64,000 nt of DNA from Dasypus novemcinctus (taxonomy: Eukaryota; Chordata; Mammalia; Cingulata; Dasypodidae): positions 28,006,770 to 28,070,769 of the forward strand of contig NC_080682.1 of assembly GCF_030445035.2 (NCBI RefSeq), given 5' to 3'. This document shows positions 37,996 to 49,640 of the stretch, one piece after another; positions within the stretch are counted from its first letter, which is position 1; each line of letters opens with the position of its first letter. The translations under genes were made by a program, and so were the position numbers. The notes below the pieces were generated by a model. It made no database searches, had not been told where the DNA came from, and saw nothing but the letters and a program-made list of their open reading frames with translations.

Positions 37996-38600
37996 AACTT
38001 CTCAGAGCTGAACTTCCTGACCTGTCCAACCAATGCAGCCCTTGAACTAACTACTTCACAAAGCACTGAGGAGACTCAGGGTTCTTAAGTCTCCATCACT
38101 GCTGCCTAAATCTAGGCCAGTTTGAAAAAAAATGTCAGCTTCTACCCCTGACAGGACAAGCTGAAACAATGGCTGCTGTTGCCTTTATCTGAGGTGTATT
38201 GAAATAATGGCTGCACTTCAAAGATGTGTCCCAATAGATCCAAATTCACTAATCAAATGCTGAGAACATTGATCCACCATACCCACCACTTGTCTTCAGG
38301 AAGGGGATTTTTATGTTCTTTTTTGTCACCAGTGAGCTAGCCAGCAGCTGGACTGCACTGTGGCCTATTGTAAGAGTGAGGAATGGGCATCAGTAGCCAC
38401 CACATTAAGTTAGCAATCTCCTGGTCTTTACAATAACTTATCAGCTTCTTCTTTCTGTTCTTCCCTGGATGCTGAACAATTTTCTTCTTTCCTCCAGAGT
38501 TTCACACTAATTGTTTCAAACAGTTCATACCAGTTTAATTTTTGTTTTGCTGGAAGCTCTGAATCCTGGAGCTTCCTACTATACTATCTTCCCACCTCAT
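37996..38600 (-). mobile_element. Probable older L1 5' UTR joined directly to its RT remnant
   Basis: This segment, richer in GC than its surroundings, ends with TCCTGGAGCTTCCTACTATACTATCTTCCCACCTC, which reads like the reverse of an L1 5' end. It lies immediately beside RT sequence, so the endonuclease, ORF1 and part of RT are missing. The assignment rests on position and general resemblance. Confidence 0.4.
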
Positions 38601-38609
38601 ATATTAAAT

Positions 38610-38870
38610 ATAGACAACATATGTTTGGCTCTTACTTTTAACAGAGTCAATTATAGGGCATTTAAATGGAAGGCTTAGTCAGTTTATATTTGAAATCATA
38701 TTCATTTATGCTGTTTACATTACATATATATTTGAAATTTGAACTTTTTGATTACTTTTAAAATAATATAATATTTCATATTAAAATTATTTCCCTCTGT
38801 TTTTAACCATACTTCATTTAATTACATTGCTAGTGTTTCTCTAGGAAATAAAACTACATCCATAAATTAT
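38610..38870 (-). mobile_element. L1 fragment from the endonuclease / ORF2-start region
   Basis: TAGACAACATATGTTTGGCTC and TTAGTCAGTTTATATTTGAAATCAT parallel the reversed stretch near 32884-33000 of L1-2 (AGACAGCATATAAATTGG, TTTAATCCATTGATATTCGG). It is strongly diverged. Confidence 0.45.
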
Positions 38871-39480
38871 ATGAGTTCTCTATATTATTATGATGGATCT
38901 GGACAATGAAATTGGTAGAATAAGACTCTTCAGGGTCAGTTCACCCAATGAGTATTTGAAAAACAATATAAAAAGTCCAGACTATTTTCATCAAACGTGA
39001 GAAATAGTTAAATTATCTCAGTAACAGATAGAGTCCAGAATCCAGAAAATGCAACTTAAAAGTGGTAGAACCAGCTAAAATCTACCCTAAGTCTTCCCTG
39101 GATCATTATGTGGCCAACTTGGACTCTAATCCTGGGTCCCCATCGCTGTGTTAGTGGAACAGAGAAACCCCTATATACATACTGAAGTTCATTTACACTG
39201 GTTCCAATCTATTCAGTGGCAAACTGAAGACCTGACCCAGTACACCCACTGCTGTCTTGTTCTTCCTAGAACTTGCCATGCAGGCTGAAATAGGATGAAG
39301 ACAGTTAAAGAAGTGTAAGAGAAAATCAATTCAATATGATACAAAGGATTTCTGTCTTTAGGTCTACAATAGAGTACTCTGTAGGGGGTAAATTCTATTT
39401 CATAGTAATAGGGAAGACATTTTGACTCTAGTTAACAGAGGAATTTCTTAGTAAACAAGAGGCCCACGCTTGCCTCAGTT
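38871..39480. other. Unassigned intergenic DNA
   Basis: No gene or repeat family recognised. Confidence 0.35.
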
Positions 39481-39487
39481 TGATTTT

Positions 39488-39530
39488 CATATATATATAT
39501 ATTCATATTATATATTATATATCTATACAT
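39488..39530. repeat. TA-rich microsatellite
   Basis: ATATATATATAT followed by imperfect ATATTATATATTATATAT. Confidence 0.7.
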
Positions 39531-39587
39531 TTTACTTTTTGAGATGCTTAGATTACATAACTGCTACATAAAAAATCTAGCAGATTC

Positions 39588-39832
39588 CAGGAAGTGGATG
39601 TGGCTCAAGCACTTGGGCACCCACCTACCATATGGGAGGTTCTGGGTTTGTTTCCCAGGGCCTCCTTGCGAAGGCAAGCCGGCCCAGGCCCAAGGAGAGC
39701 TGGCACAGGAAGATGATGCAACAAAAGGGGACAAGCAGACAGAAGAATGTGCAGCCAGTGGACACAGAGAGCAGACAGAAAGCACATGGCAAGGGGTGGG
39801 TAAATAAATAAAAATAAATCTTTAAAAAAATG
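39588..39832 (+). mobile_element. DAS-type SINE, second subfamily (shorter)
   Basis: It has AAGTGGATGTGGCTCAAGCA (A-box side), GGTTTGTTTCCCAGGGCC (B-box side), CCTCCTTGCGAAGGCAAGC, GACAAGCAGACAGAAGAATG, GGACACAGAGAGCAGACAG and an AAATAAATAAAAATAAATCT plus A tail. The head differs from the SINEs at 4723 and 46074 but matches the one at 62821. It sits at the edge of an L1 3' UTR remnant. Confidence 0.82.
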
Positions 39833-40030
39833 TATAGGGGATTCCCATATGCCCCACTCCCTACCCCTTCCACATCTTTCCACATTAATAGCATCCTTCA
39901 CTAGTGTGGTACATTATTTACAATTGATGAACACATTTTGGAGCATTGCCACTGAGCATGGATTATAGTTCACATTGTAGTTTACATTCTGTTTTGTACA
40001 ATTTTGTGAGTTATGAAAAAATGTATAGTA
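39833..40030 (-). mobile_element. L1 3' UTR fragment
   Basis: GGGGATTCCCATATGCCCCACTCC, the CATCCTTCACTAGTG tract, GAACACATTTTGGAGCATTGCC and GATTATAGTTCACATTGTAG follow the L1 3' UTR order seen at 50530-50690. Confidence 0.7.
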
Positions 40031-40254
40031 AAGCTAGATTGTGAAAGAGAGCACCAATTAGTAGCCAATTTTCAAAAACAGTGAAATATGATGTTTTCAT
40101 TGATTATTTTTTGCTAACTCCTGATTCTCAGTGACATATTTGTTATATAAATATGTGGATTCAAATTTTGGAACACAGAACACATGTACATAATAACATA
40201 GGTTAAAAAAATTAAAACAGTAAATTTTACATTGTGAAACCAAAGTTTATGATA

Positions 40255-40790
40255 TCGTGATATCATTAAGCTCCCTCTCAATCAGATACAGAGTGGGAAT
40301 CACGATCCCCAAATCCTCAAGTTTGCAAATGAACAAAGGTAAGGGGGCACTGCAAGTCTGGACCAAAGTAGATTTATTATTCTAGTAAGAGAAAAACGTG
40401 TAATAGTGATATAAAGGTTTTGGTCACCAGAGGTTCTGAGGGGAGAATGAGAGAATAACTGGTGGAACATGGACATTTTTGGAGTATTGGAATTTTTCTG
40501 TATGATATTGTAATGACAGATGAAGTTATTACACATTTTGTCAAAACCTATAAATTGTATAGTGCAGAGTATAAAACCACTATTTAAACTATAGATCATG
40601 TTTTAGGAGCAATGCTTCAATATCTGTTCAACTGTAACAAGTAAATCATTCTAATGAAAGATGAGGTCAATAGGGGAAAATGTGGAAATGGGAAGGGGTG
40701 GATATAAAGAAATACTATATATTTTCTATGTAAATTTTCTGTAATCTAAAACTACATTAAAAATAAAGATAAAAATAAATAAAAGCTTAT
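40255..40790 (+). mobile_element. Ancient L1M-type 3' end
   Basis: It shares order with 14320-14757: GACCAAAGTAGA, GTGATATAAAGG, CAGAGGTTCTGAGGGGAG, TATGATATTGTAATGACAGA, ACACATTTTGTCAAAACC and AGCAATGCTTCAATAT, ending in TAATCTAAAACTACATTAAAAATAAA. Confidence 0.7.
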
Positions 40791-40799
40791 GAGAAAAGC

Positions 40800-41640
40800 C
40801 ACAAGAAATTATGGTCCATCTAAAAAAGAAGATAAGACTTTAAGAAACATTAAAAAAAAGATGAGTTTTTGGATATAGACAAGAAAGAATAAGTGAAATC
40901 AAAGACAATAAAATTGAAATGATTCAGTCTGAATAAGAGAAATAAATTGTCTATGATAAAAAGATTTATTGTCATGGGGGTATCCTCAAGAGTACCAAAA
41001 GAGTCATAAATTGATTTTGAGAAAAATAAAGAGAGAAAGGGATGGGAGAATATGAAAAGAAGTAATGGCAGAAAACTTCTTTAATATAATTAAAGACATG
41101 CACAAATTTTCATGAATATCAGGAAAAACAAAGAGGAGAAACTTGAGAAGAACTATCCCAGGGGTAATGTAATAAAATTGTAGAATGCAAAAACAAGGAA
41201 AGATATCTGAAAGTAAGAAAAGCAAAGCAATATGCTATGTAAAAGGTAATTCTTACAATATTAAGTGTTGGTTTCTCAGCAAAAATCATGATGACTTGAA
41301 GGCAGTGGGATGAAATATTAAAGTACTGAAAGAATACAGTCTCAACACATCTTTTTATATCTGACAGATTGTATTATAGATGAGGTCACAATTAGTGTAC
41401 TCCCAGATCAAAAAAAGCTGTGGGTGATCATCCCTACTAGATCTCTCCTATGATAGTAATACAGGGAGCTATTCAGATGAAAAAGAAAGGACACTAGACA
41501 GTGGACCGATGCAGCAAGAATGAATAAAGATTTCTTGTGAAAGTAAGCATAGGGGTAATGATAAACCCCTGCATTTTATATTGTATTATGTTTTTAAATG
41601 TAATTTCTCTTCTTATTCATTCAGATTCTAAAAAGCACTT
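40800..41640 (+). mobile_element. Ancient plus-strand L1, ORF1-region remnant
   Basis: The order of motifs fits the L1 ORF1 second half on the plus strand: AGACATGCACAAATTTTCATG, ATAAAATTGTAGAATGCAAAA, the AGATATCTGAAAGTAAG stretch, ATGATGACTTGAAGGCAGTGG and AATATTAAAGTACTGAAAGAA (reads as a KVLKE core). Frames are destroyed by stops. Confidence 0.5.
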
Positions 41641-41659
41641 ACTTAAAATGTAATGAGCC

Positions 41660-42665
41660 ACAAAACTGGTATCTGTCATTGTGATATCATGCAGAATGAT
41701 TCCAATGTCTCAAAATTGCCCCATGTTACACTTATTGCTCCCTGTCCCTCCCCTCTGAATCTCTGGTGACCACTATCTCTATATCAATATTACACGTTCT
41801 TACATTGCTAGAATATTAATAACTCTAACTTAGTTCATAGTTGTAATCCCCCCCTATGTTTGCTCATTCTTCTGTCTTGAGGATTTGGAGATGGTTATGC
41901 CTGAATCTGCTTCCAACTGAAAGAGTCCTTAGATGAAGTGAATCAGATGGATGAACTGTCTTGTTTGCAGTTGAAGATACTCTTTGCTTCTTGGGTTGGG
42001 CATTGTCCATCATCATCCTTTTGGTAGTTGTCCTGGGGAGTTGGGTGAAATGAAGAGTAGGTATTGGCTGCAACTCTGTTGAGATTCTAGACTCATCTGT
42101 CATATTAACTGCCAGAAGATTTATGTCCCTGTGACATATATTTCATGGGTATAGTATTACTTATGCATTTAGATACATGGGATAGAAGAACCATGTGTAG
42201 GAAAATTATAAATGAGTCTAACTGATGTATTGGGGGAGATGAGTTATATATTCCAAGGTAAGGCCCACCAATAGGGTGCCAATTTTTTGGGGTCATTTGC
42301 CCAACTATAGTGTCCAGATGTCTCTAGACTTCCCCAGGAGCACTACTTGAGGCACTGTTTACTGTGGCAGACAGTGAGATCCTCCTGAGATGTGCACAAG
42401 TTTAACCTCTGGAATGATCTTTGAAATATCTTAGCCACAAAAATTTATTTGCATTTAATATTTATCCCTTTTGGTCTAAGTCTGTCACCAAATTTGTCAT
42501 TAGCTGGCACTTAGTATTAATTCCTTGGTGCCAGGGAGGCTCATTCCTGAGAGTCATGTCCCATGATGGGGGAAAGCAGTGAATTTATATGCTGGGTTTT
42601 CCTTAGAAAAGGGCCATGTTTGAGCAGCAAGGAGGGCCTCAGGAGGTAATTCTTAGCCAATATAT
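41660..42665 (-). mobile_element. L1 3' UTR fragment
   Basis: GTGATATCATGCAGAATGATTCCAATGTC, AAATTGCCCCATG, GCCAGGGAGGCTCATTCCTGAGAGTCATGTCCCATG and GAGCAGCAAGGAGGGCCTCAGGAGG follow the L1 3' UTR order. It carries no ORF2. Confidence 0.65.
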
Positions 42666-42850
42666 ACTACCAGGTTAAGTCATCAATTGTAACAAATGTA
42701 CCACACTAATGAAAGATTTTATTAATGGATGAAAGTTTGGGACACAGAGGGATTAGAGTATATGTGAATCCCCTATATAAGCAATGTAACATTTATGTAG
42801 TCTAAATCTTCTTTAACAATAAAGAAAAAAATGTAAAAAAAATGACAATA
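42666..42850 (+). mobile_element. Ancient L1M-type 3' end (short)
   Basis: CATCAATTGTAACAAATGTACCACACTAATG, TATTAATGGATGAAAG, ATGTAGTCTAAATCTTCTTTAACAATAAAG: the standard L1M terminal order. Confidence 0.65.
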
Positions 42851-43215
42851 AGAAAATAAAGCAATGAAAATTCTGTACTTTAGGGTATTGACTGTGACAG
42901 AGTATAATTTGTAAAAATAATGACATAAGGAGATGCTGGGGTATAAGAATAAATGTCAGAGTATATTATTAACATTAATTTGGTATCAAATCAATTACAT
43001 TTTTATAGATTTAGTATCTTTCATTTAAGCCCAATAGTAACCACAAAGTCTCTGAAAAAGTAAATGGATGAAAATGTGAAGTTCTCAAAATACTAAAATG
43101 TAAAATAATAAAAAGATATGAAAATACAATAATCAAGAATTGAGGGAAAAGATATAAAACTAGCAATACAGTATTAACTAAGTAAGGGAAAATAGTAAAA
43201 ATGTTCAAAGAAAGT

Positions 43216-43861
43216 TGTAGCAGTTTGATATTATTGATGAATTCCAAGATATATTGGATTATATTTGAAAATTGGTCTTTTCCTTTGCTTGTGTTGGAAT
43301 GTATTGGATTCCTACATTTAACTTTCATGTGATTAAATAATGATTAAGGCTTTGAATGGACCATGTCAGTAGGACATTGAGTCTGCCCTCTTGCTCAGTG
43401 GAGACTCATAGAAAATACACTTTCTCTCACAGAGAAAGGAGGTTCAAGTTTTGAGCTAGGGCCTGGGGAGTAGTCACACAGAAGAGCAGAACAGCTGAAC
43501 AAGGAGAGAATTGGGCCCCAGGGAGAAAGACAGAGCCAGTCATCTCACAGGCTACAGTTGGAGTTGGTGAAAGAGGCAAAGCCTAGAGAGTCTCTTATTC
43601 CACAGCTGACCTTGTGGAGAAAACAGTGGAGCTGAGCTTGGAAAGAAATGAGACCCTGGAAGAGAGGAACACAGGAAGCCTGAACCCTGGCAGATGTCAG
43701 CAGCCATCTTGTTCCAACATGTGGCAATAAACTTTGGTGAGGGAAGTAACTTACACTTTATATCCTATTAACTGTAAGCTTCTACCCCAAATAAATATCC
43801 TTTATAAAAACCTACTGATTTCTGATATTTTGCATTAGCACCCTTTTGGCTGACTTATACA
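43216..43861 (+). mobile_element. Solo LTR (646 bp), endogenous retrovirus class III / MaLR-like
   Basis: It starts TGTAGCAG and ends CTTATACA, giving the TG...CA termini and a short TGTA/TACA inverted pair. A 5-bp target duplication AAAGT lies at 43211-43215 and 43862-43866. Two AATAAA signals occur at 43726-43731 and 43790-43795. No retroviral coding sequence adjoins it, so it is a solo LTR left by recombination. The 5-bp duplication suits ERV3/MaLR or ERV1 groups; the family name was not determined. Confidence 0.72.
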
Positions 43862-44571
43862 AAAGTTCTGCATTATTAGTAAATACTTTAAATAGAAATG
43901 AGCTAAATCCTTCGTCAAAGGGTAGAGATTGGCACAATTGCTAAAACTGTATGTGTAATATCAGAGACATAATTTAGATTTGAAAGCACAAGTTGGGTGA
44001 ATGCAAATGGATGGTAAAATATCCATGGCAATAGTAACCAAAAAAATCTATGGTATCTGTACTAATATCAGATGAAACAGTCTTCAAGTCCAAACTGTTA
44101 AATCAGACAAAGATTAGACTACATATTGATGGTCAACAAGAAGGCATTAAATTTATATATGCATTGAAACTGCAGAGACCCACAATAATGAAACAAATAC
44201 TGGCACATTTGAAAAGAGAAACAAATGGTTCTATGAGCTAGTAATAGACTTCACTGTTTGCAACATTTAATAAAGGTAAAACAACTAGATAGAAGATTGA
44301 TAAAGCAAAAGTTGAATGATACTGTGAACAATCTACAGCTATAAGATATGTAGAACACTTCATCGAAAATGATCACAATACATATTTTTTCTCTAGTGCA
44401 ACTGTGTCTTTCTTCAAAATAGACTATAAGCTAGATCATAATACAAGATTTAATAAATTTAAAGCATTGATATCATAAAATGAATATTTTCTAGCATCAT
44501 TGAATCATGCTAAAAATCAATGAGAAATATCTAGAAAATGAACTATGTGGAAATCAAACAGTACACTCTTA

Positions 44572-44986
44572 TTTTTTTAAGGATTTTTAAAATTTATTTC
44601 TCTCCCCTCCCTCCCCAGTTGTCTGCTCTCTGTGTCCATTCACTGTATGTTCTTCTGTGACTGCTTCTATCCTTATCAGCAACACTGGGAATCTGTGTTT
44701 CTTTTTGTTGCATCATCTCATTGTGTCAGCTCTTCATGTGTGCAGTGCCATTCTAGGGCAGGCTGCACTTTTTTTATGCTGGGAAGCTCTCCTTATGGGT
44801 TGCATTCCTTGTGCATGGGGCTCCCCTATGTTGGGGACACCCCTGCATGGCAGGGCACTCCTTGTGAGCATCAACACTGCACATGGGCCAGCTCCCCATG
44901 GGTCAAGGAGGCCCAAGGTTTGAACTGAGGACCTTCCATGTGGTAGGCAGATGCCATATCCATTGGGCCAAGTCCAATTCCAAAAG
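44572..44986 (-). mobile_element. DAS-SINE (minus strand)
   Basis: The reverse reading has the DAS head (near 44985-44910, GGACTTGGCCCAATGG-type A-box and the B-box TCAGTTCAAACCTTGGGCCTCC), the body, and an A-rich tail appearing as TAAGGATTTTTAAAATTTATTTCTC at 44578-44602. A perfect 12-bp target duplication AGTACACTCTTA lies at 44560-44571 and 44987-44998. Confidence 0.93.
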
Positions 44987-44998
44987 AGTACACTCTTA

Positions 44999-45560
44999 AA
45001 CAATGAGCCAAAGAAGAAGTCAGAGAAGCAAATAAGAAATGTCTCAACAAAAATGAACAGAAACAAGTAGTACCAAATCTTATAGAGAAGCTAAAGGCAG
45101 TAGTGAGAGGGAAATGTATACCTCTGAATTCGAATGTCAATATAGAAGACAACTTCACAACATTAGGCACTAAAATAGAAAAGCATAATAAAACAAAAGA
45201 AAGGAGATAGAATGAAATTACAAATCTTATATTGGACATAAAGGAAATAGAGAATAAAAACACAGTAGAGGATGTCAATAAAAACAAAAAATGTTTCTTT
45301 CTGAAGATCAATAAAACATTAGCTACCCTCACAAAGACAAAAAGAGACAGGACAGAAATAATTACGATCAGAAATGAAGAGGAGCATTGTCTTACACTCC
45401 ACTGTAATAAAATGAAGTAAAAAAAGGATAAAATGAAGAACTGTGCCGCAAGGAAATAGATAATCTAGATAAAATGGGCAAACAACTTACATTTTCTGAA
45501 GAAAATAGAAGATATAAATAGACTTAGAAAAGTGAACAGAACAAATCTAGTCAAAACTTC
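44999..45560 (+). pseudogene. Ancient L1 ORF2 linker between endonuclease and RT
   Basis: GAGCCAAAGAAGAAGTCAGAGAAG and following lysine-rich frames (TKTKRDRTEIITIRNEEE at 45232-45420) correspond to the reversed 31890-32210 stretch of L1-2. It is non-functional. Confidence 0.6.
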
Positions 45561-46073
45561 CTAACAAGAAAAATCACAGCACCAGATGGGTTCACATGTG
45601 AATTTCACCAAACACTGAGAAACACCTGTCTTGCTCATATTCCTTCAAAAAATTAAATCAGAGTTAATTACTCTCTAATTCATTGTGATTTGAGCTTCAC
45701 CCTAATACAAAATCCAGATAACGATACCTCAAAAGCTTATGGACTGACAGCATTTTTCAATATTGTTGCAAAAACACTGAACCAAACTCTAGTAAATAGA
45801 ATTCAATGGCATCTTAAAAGAATTATACACCCTGACCAACTGTCATTTCTCCCAAGTAATATGTGGTTCAAAATAAGAAAATAAATGAACATAATATCAT
45901 ATTAGTGAAAAGAAGAATAACAAAACCAAACAAAAAAACCACACATGACCATGTAAATTGAGTCAGAGAAATCATTTGGCAAAATCTAGCACTCTTATTG
46001 TAAAACCATAACAGAACTAGGGATAGTAGGAAATTAACTCAAAATGATAAATGTCATATATGAAAAACATATT

Positions 46074-46485
46074 GGCAGCAGACTTGGCCCAGTGGTTAGG
46101 GCATCTATCTACCACATGGGAGGATCGTGGTTCAAACCCCAGGCCTCCTTGACCCATGTGGAACTGGCCCATGTGCAGTGCTGATGCTCGCAAGGAGTGC
46201 CGTGCCAAGCAGGGGTGTCCTGTGTAGGGGAGCCCCATGTGCAAGGAGTGTGGCCCATAAGGAGAGTGAACCAGCACCAATGAAAGTGCAGCCTGCCTAA
46301 GAATGGCACTGCCCACACAGAGAAATGACACAACAAGATGATGCAGCAAAAAGATACACAGATTCCTCTGCCACTGACAACAACAGAAGCAGACACAGAT
46401 GATGCAGCAAATAGAGAGAACAGACAACTGGGGTGGGGGGGACGAGAGAGAAATAAATAAATAAATAAATCTTTAAAAAGAAAAG
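46074..46485 (+). mobile_element. DAS-SINE
   Basis: Head GGCAGCAGACTTGGCCCAG, B-box GGTTCAAACCCC, body CAGGGGTGTCC and GTGCAGCCTGCC, tail AAATAAATAAATAAATAAATCT. The flanks GAAAAACATATT (46062-46073) and GAAAATCATATT (46485-46496) form a 12-bp target duplication with one mismatch. Confidence 0.93.
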
Positions 46486-46614
46486 AAAATCATATTGCTA
46501 GCATCATATTTAGGGACAAGGAAAGAGTGACCATTATCACCAATGTAATTCAACATTGGAGTGTCAGTTCTAGCCAGAGTAATTAGGCAAGAAAATAAAA
46601 TAAAAGGTAACCAA

Positions 46615-46987
46615 GGGTGGTAGACTTGGCCCAGCTGTTAGGGCATCCATCTACCACATGGGAGGTCCACAGTTCAAACCCCTGGCCTCCTTGACCCATG
46701 TGGAGCTGGCCCATGTGCACAAGGAGTGCCATGACACTCAGGGGTGTCCACCGAGTATGGGGAGCCCCACGTGCAAGGAGTGCACCCCATAAGGAGAAGC
46801 ACCCAGTGTGAAAGAAAGTGCAGCCTGCCCAGGAATGGTGCCACACACACGGAGAGCTAACACAACAAGATGGTGCAACAAAAAGAAACAGAGATTCCCG
46901 TGCTGCTGACAACAACAGAAGTGGACAAAGAAGACACAGCAAAATAGACATAGAGAACAGACAACCGGGGTGAGGGGGAAGGGGAAA

Positions 46988-47022
<35 letters not shown>

Positions 47023-47041
47023 ATCTTTAAAAGAAAAAATA
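46615..47041 (+). mobile_element. DAS-SINE
   Basis: Head GGTGGTAGACTTGGCCCAG, B-box AGTTCAAACCCC, usual body, then a long AAAT-repeat tail. Flanks GGTAACCAAG (about 46606) and GGTATCCAAA (about 47042) are a diverged target duplication within the old L1 RT core. A body deletion near 46718 removes the stretch containing the second GCAGTGCTGATG. Confidence 0.92.
46983..47023 (+). repeat. AAAT tetranucleotide microsatellite
   Basis: About nine to ten perfect AAAT units forming the tail of the SINE at 46615. It is likely variable in length. Confidence 0.88.
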
Positions 47042-48039
47042 GGTATCCAAATTGGAGGGGAAGAAGTAAAACTTTCATTGTTTGTAAATGATGTGAACCT
47101 ATATACAGAAAATTCTCACAAATGTAAAACAAAGTTAAGAACTAATCACTAAGCAAAACGGAGTGTATAGTATCAATTTAAAACTCAGTGGTGTTTCTAT
47201 AGATTAGTAATTAACAATTTTAAAAGGAAATTAAGAAAAAATTCTGCACACTAGAGCAAATATAAAACATCTAATAACTAGGATTAAGTTTAACCAAGGC
47301 TATAAAGGACTTATACAGAGAAAGCAAGAAAACATATCTGAAAGTATTTAAATAAGACTATATAAATGGAAGGATATGCGTGTTCATGGGTTTGAAGACT
47401 ACATATTAGTGTGTTAATTCTACCCACCATGATTTACATATTAAATACAATATGAATCAAAATAACATCAGATATCTTAGAAGAAATGGAAAAGTCAATC
47501 ATTAATTTTTTATTGGAATACTGAAGGAACAAATAGGCAAAACCATCTTGAAAAATGAAGGATTTAGAGCCCTAACAATACCCAATTTTAAAATGTAGTA
47601 CAGGCCTACAGTAATCAAAATATACTACACTAGTACAAGGGCAGACATAAAGACCAGTGAAATTGAATGGGGAGTTCAGAATAAAGCATTTGTATGTATA
47701 GACAGCTTATTTTTGAATGTGGTACCACATCCATCCATGATGAAAGAATTGACTCATCAATATATGGTGTCAGGAAAACTGGATAGTTCTATGGAAAAGA
47801 ATTAATATGGCCACTATTTCTCACCATAAACAAACATTCATTCATGGATCAAATACATAAAAATAAGAATCAAAAATATAAAATAATTTGTTGACTGAAT
47901 TATGAATCAAAAATGAAAACACAAACAAAAAACACATGTTCTGAACTTTAACCAATTCCATTTTAAATATCACATTTTGATGATGTTATTTTTAGTTAAG
48001 GTGTGGTGAACAGAATCCATTTTGGTTGTTATAGACTGT

Positions 48040-49240
48040 CCCAGTCATTGTTTTTTTATTTTTTATATTAACTTATTGAAGTATATCACTTATACACAAA
48101 CACAATAAGTGTATACTAATAGTTATGAACTTACAAAACAAACATATATAAAATCATACAGGACTCTCATAACTCACCAATAACTTGCATTGTTGTTAAA
48201 CCTTTTTAACTAATGATTAAGGAGCATTGTCAAAATATTACTCCTAACCAAAGTATTTTCCCCCAACCAACCCTATTATTATTATACTTATATCATTTAT
48301 ATATGAACATACATAAACAATTAAATGTATAGTAAAAGTTGTGAACTTACAAAGCAAGCATGTATTAACATCATACAGGGATCCTATAAATCAACCCTCC
48401 ACTAACATCTTGCATTGTAGTGAGACATATGTCACAAAATATGAAAGAATATTGTCAAAGTCTTACTACCAATCATGTCCTTATCTTACATTTGGTGTGT
48501 TTTTCCCCCAACCCTCTCTATTTTTATTTTTTTAAAATATTTTTTATGACAGAAGTATTAAACTTATAAAACAATCATGCACATATGCAGAATTTCCAAA
48601 CAACACACCTCCATCAAAACACCACACTGTGGTGGAACATTTGCTACAGAAAAAAATAATATCATCTGATTGCTACCATGTCCATAGTGTACATCTGGCT
48701 CACATTTTCCATATTGCCTCATTATCAACACAGTACATCTTTTGCAAAGATGCAAGAATATTATATTATCACTGCTAACCGCAGTCCATAGGTCACTCCA
48801 GCTGTACTTTTCCCATGCCTCTCCACATTCCCAGCACCCTGCAGTAGCGATGCACATCCGCTCTAGCTCACAAAGGACACTCCTGCATCTGTATCATCAA
48901 CCATAAGTCTCTCCTCCTTTTGGTTTACTGTGCTACTCAGTTTCCAGATTATTCTTCAGCATTCTGTCATTTGGCATTTACATCCCTAGACTAACACTTT
49001 CAGGCACATCCGCATTTATAAACCATCTGTTACTATGTGTTACCATCCACTCTATACATTTCCACAATTGCACAGAAAAGTTAATTAAAACCTCTACAAA
49101 CATTAAACATCAGTATGTCCCAGTCTTTTTAAACAGAATGAAATACAAATGTAGAGTGTAAGCCACAGAATAAGCTGGAAATAAGGGGAATCTGTCAAAA
49201 TGAGGATGTACTTTGTCACATGACAGGTACTTTGTTACAT
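48040..49240 (-). mobile_element. Stacked older L1 3' UTR fragments
   Basis: Three successive starts of the same L1 3'-end motif occur: TTGAAGTATATCACTTATACAC (48078), ATACATAAACAATTAAATGTATAG (48309) and ATTAAACTTATAAAACAATCATGCAC (48558). Each is followed by CATACAGG or an equivalent and the AACCAAAGTATTTTCCCCCAACC or ACATTTGGTGTGTTTTTCCCCCAAC tract. The last extends into the further 3' UTR to about 49130. Confidence 0.6.
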
Positions 49241-49299
49241 GACAGAAAAACTAAGGACAAATGGATGGCTAGCAGCCAGACCCAGAGCACCACAGAGTT

Positions 49300-49640
49300 T
49301 TGGGAAAAAGAACCAGCTTTTGGTTTTATTAAAGTTCTGTAATGTTTTATTCTCAATTTCATTCATTTGTGCCCTAGCCATTGCTATTTCTTTCCTTCTC
49401 CTTTCAATTTTACTTGAATTGGGATTATTTTGCTTTACTTTTTCTAGTTCCTCTTAGTATGCAGTTAGGTCTTCATTTAGGGCTATAAATTTCAATCTCA
49501 GCACAGCCTTTGCTCCATCCCCTAGCTTTTGATATGTTGTGTTCTTGTTTACGTTCATCTTGAAAAATGTACTGTTTCCTCACCATTTCTTTCTTGAATC
49601 ACTGAGGGTTAAAGAGGGGGCTTAACTACCACATATTTGT
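49300..49640 (-). mobile_element. L1 ORF2 linker fragment
   Basis: AAAGAACCAGCTTTTGGTTTTATT through TATCTTTTCCTTCTC-type sequence to GCACAGCCTTTGCTCCATCCC corresponds to the reversed endonuclease-RT linker (31895-32150 in L1-2). It lies left of a C-terminal ORF2 piece, which is the wrong order for one minus-strand element, so at least two elements or a rearrangement are involved. Confidence 0.65.

Larger units (their letters stand above)
42870..47950 (+). mobile_element. Ancient plus-strand L1 ORF2 remnant, interrupted by four insertions
   Basis: Pieces in ORF2 order on the plus strand: endonuclease-like (44050-44240, opening ...VLISDETVFKS), linker (44999-45560), RT start (45590-45885, GFTCEFHQTL then LVNRIQWHLKRIIHPDQLSFLP), RT core around 46510-46614 and 47042-47120, and the C-terminal part to about 47930 (TNFKM, VIKIYYTSTRADIKTSEIEWG, SLFLNVVPHPS). 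Stops and frameshifts are abundant. It is split by the solo LTR at 43216 and the SINEs at 44572, 46074 and 46615. Confidence 0.78.

Noticed and set aside
43011..43328. 105-codon minus-strand frame crossing into the solo LTR
   Set aside because: It spans an LTR boundary and old L1 DNA, so it cannot be a conserved gene.
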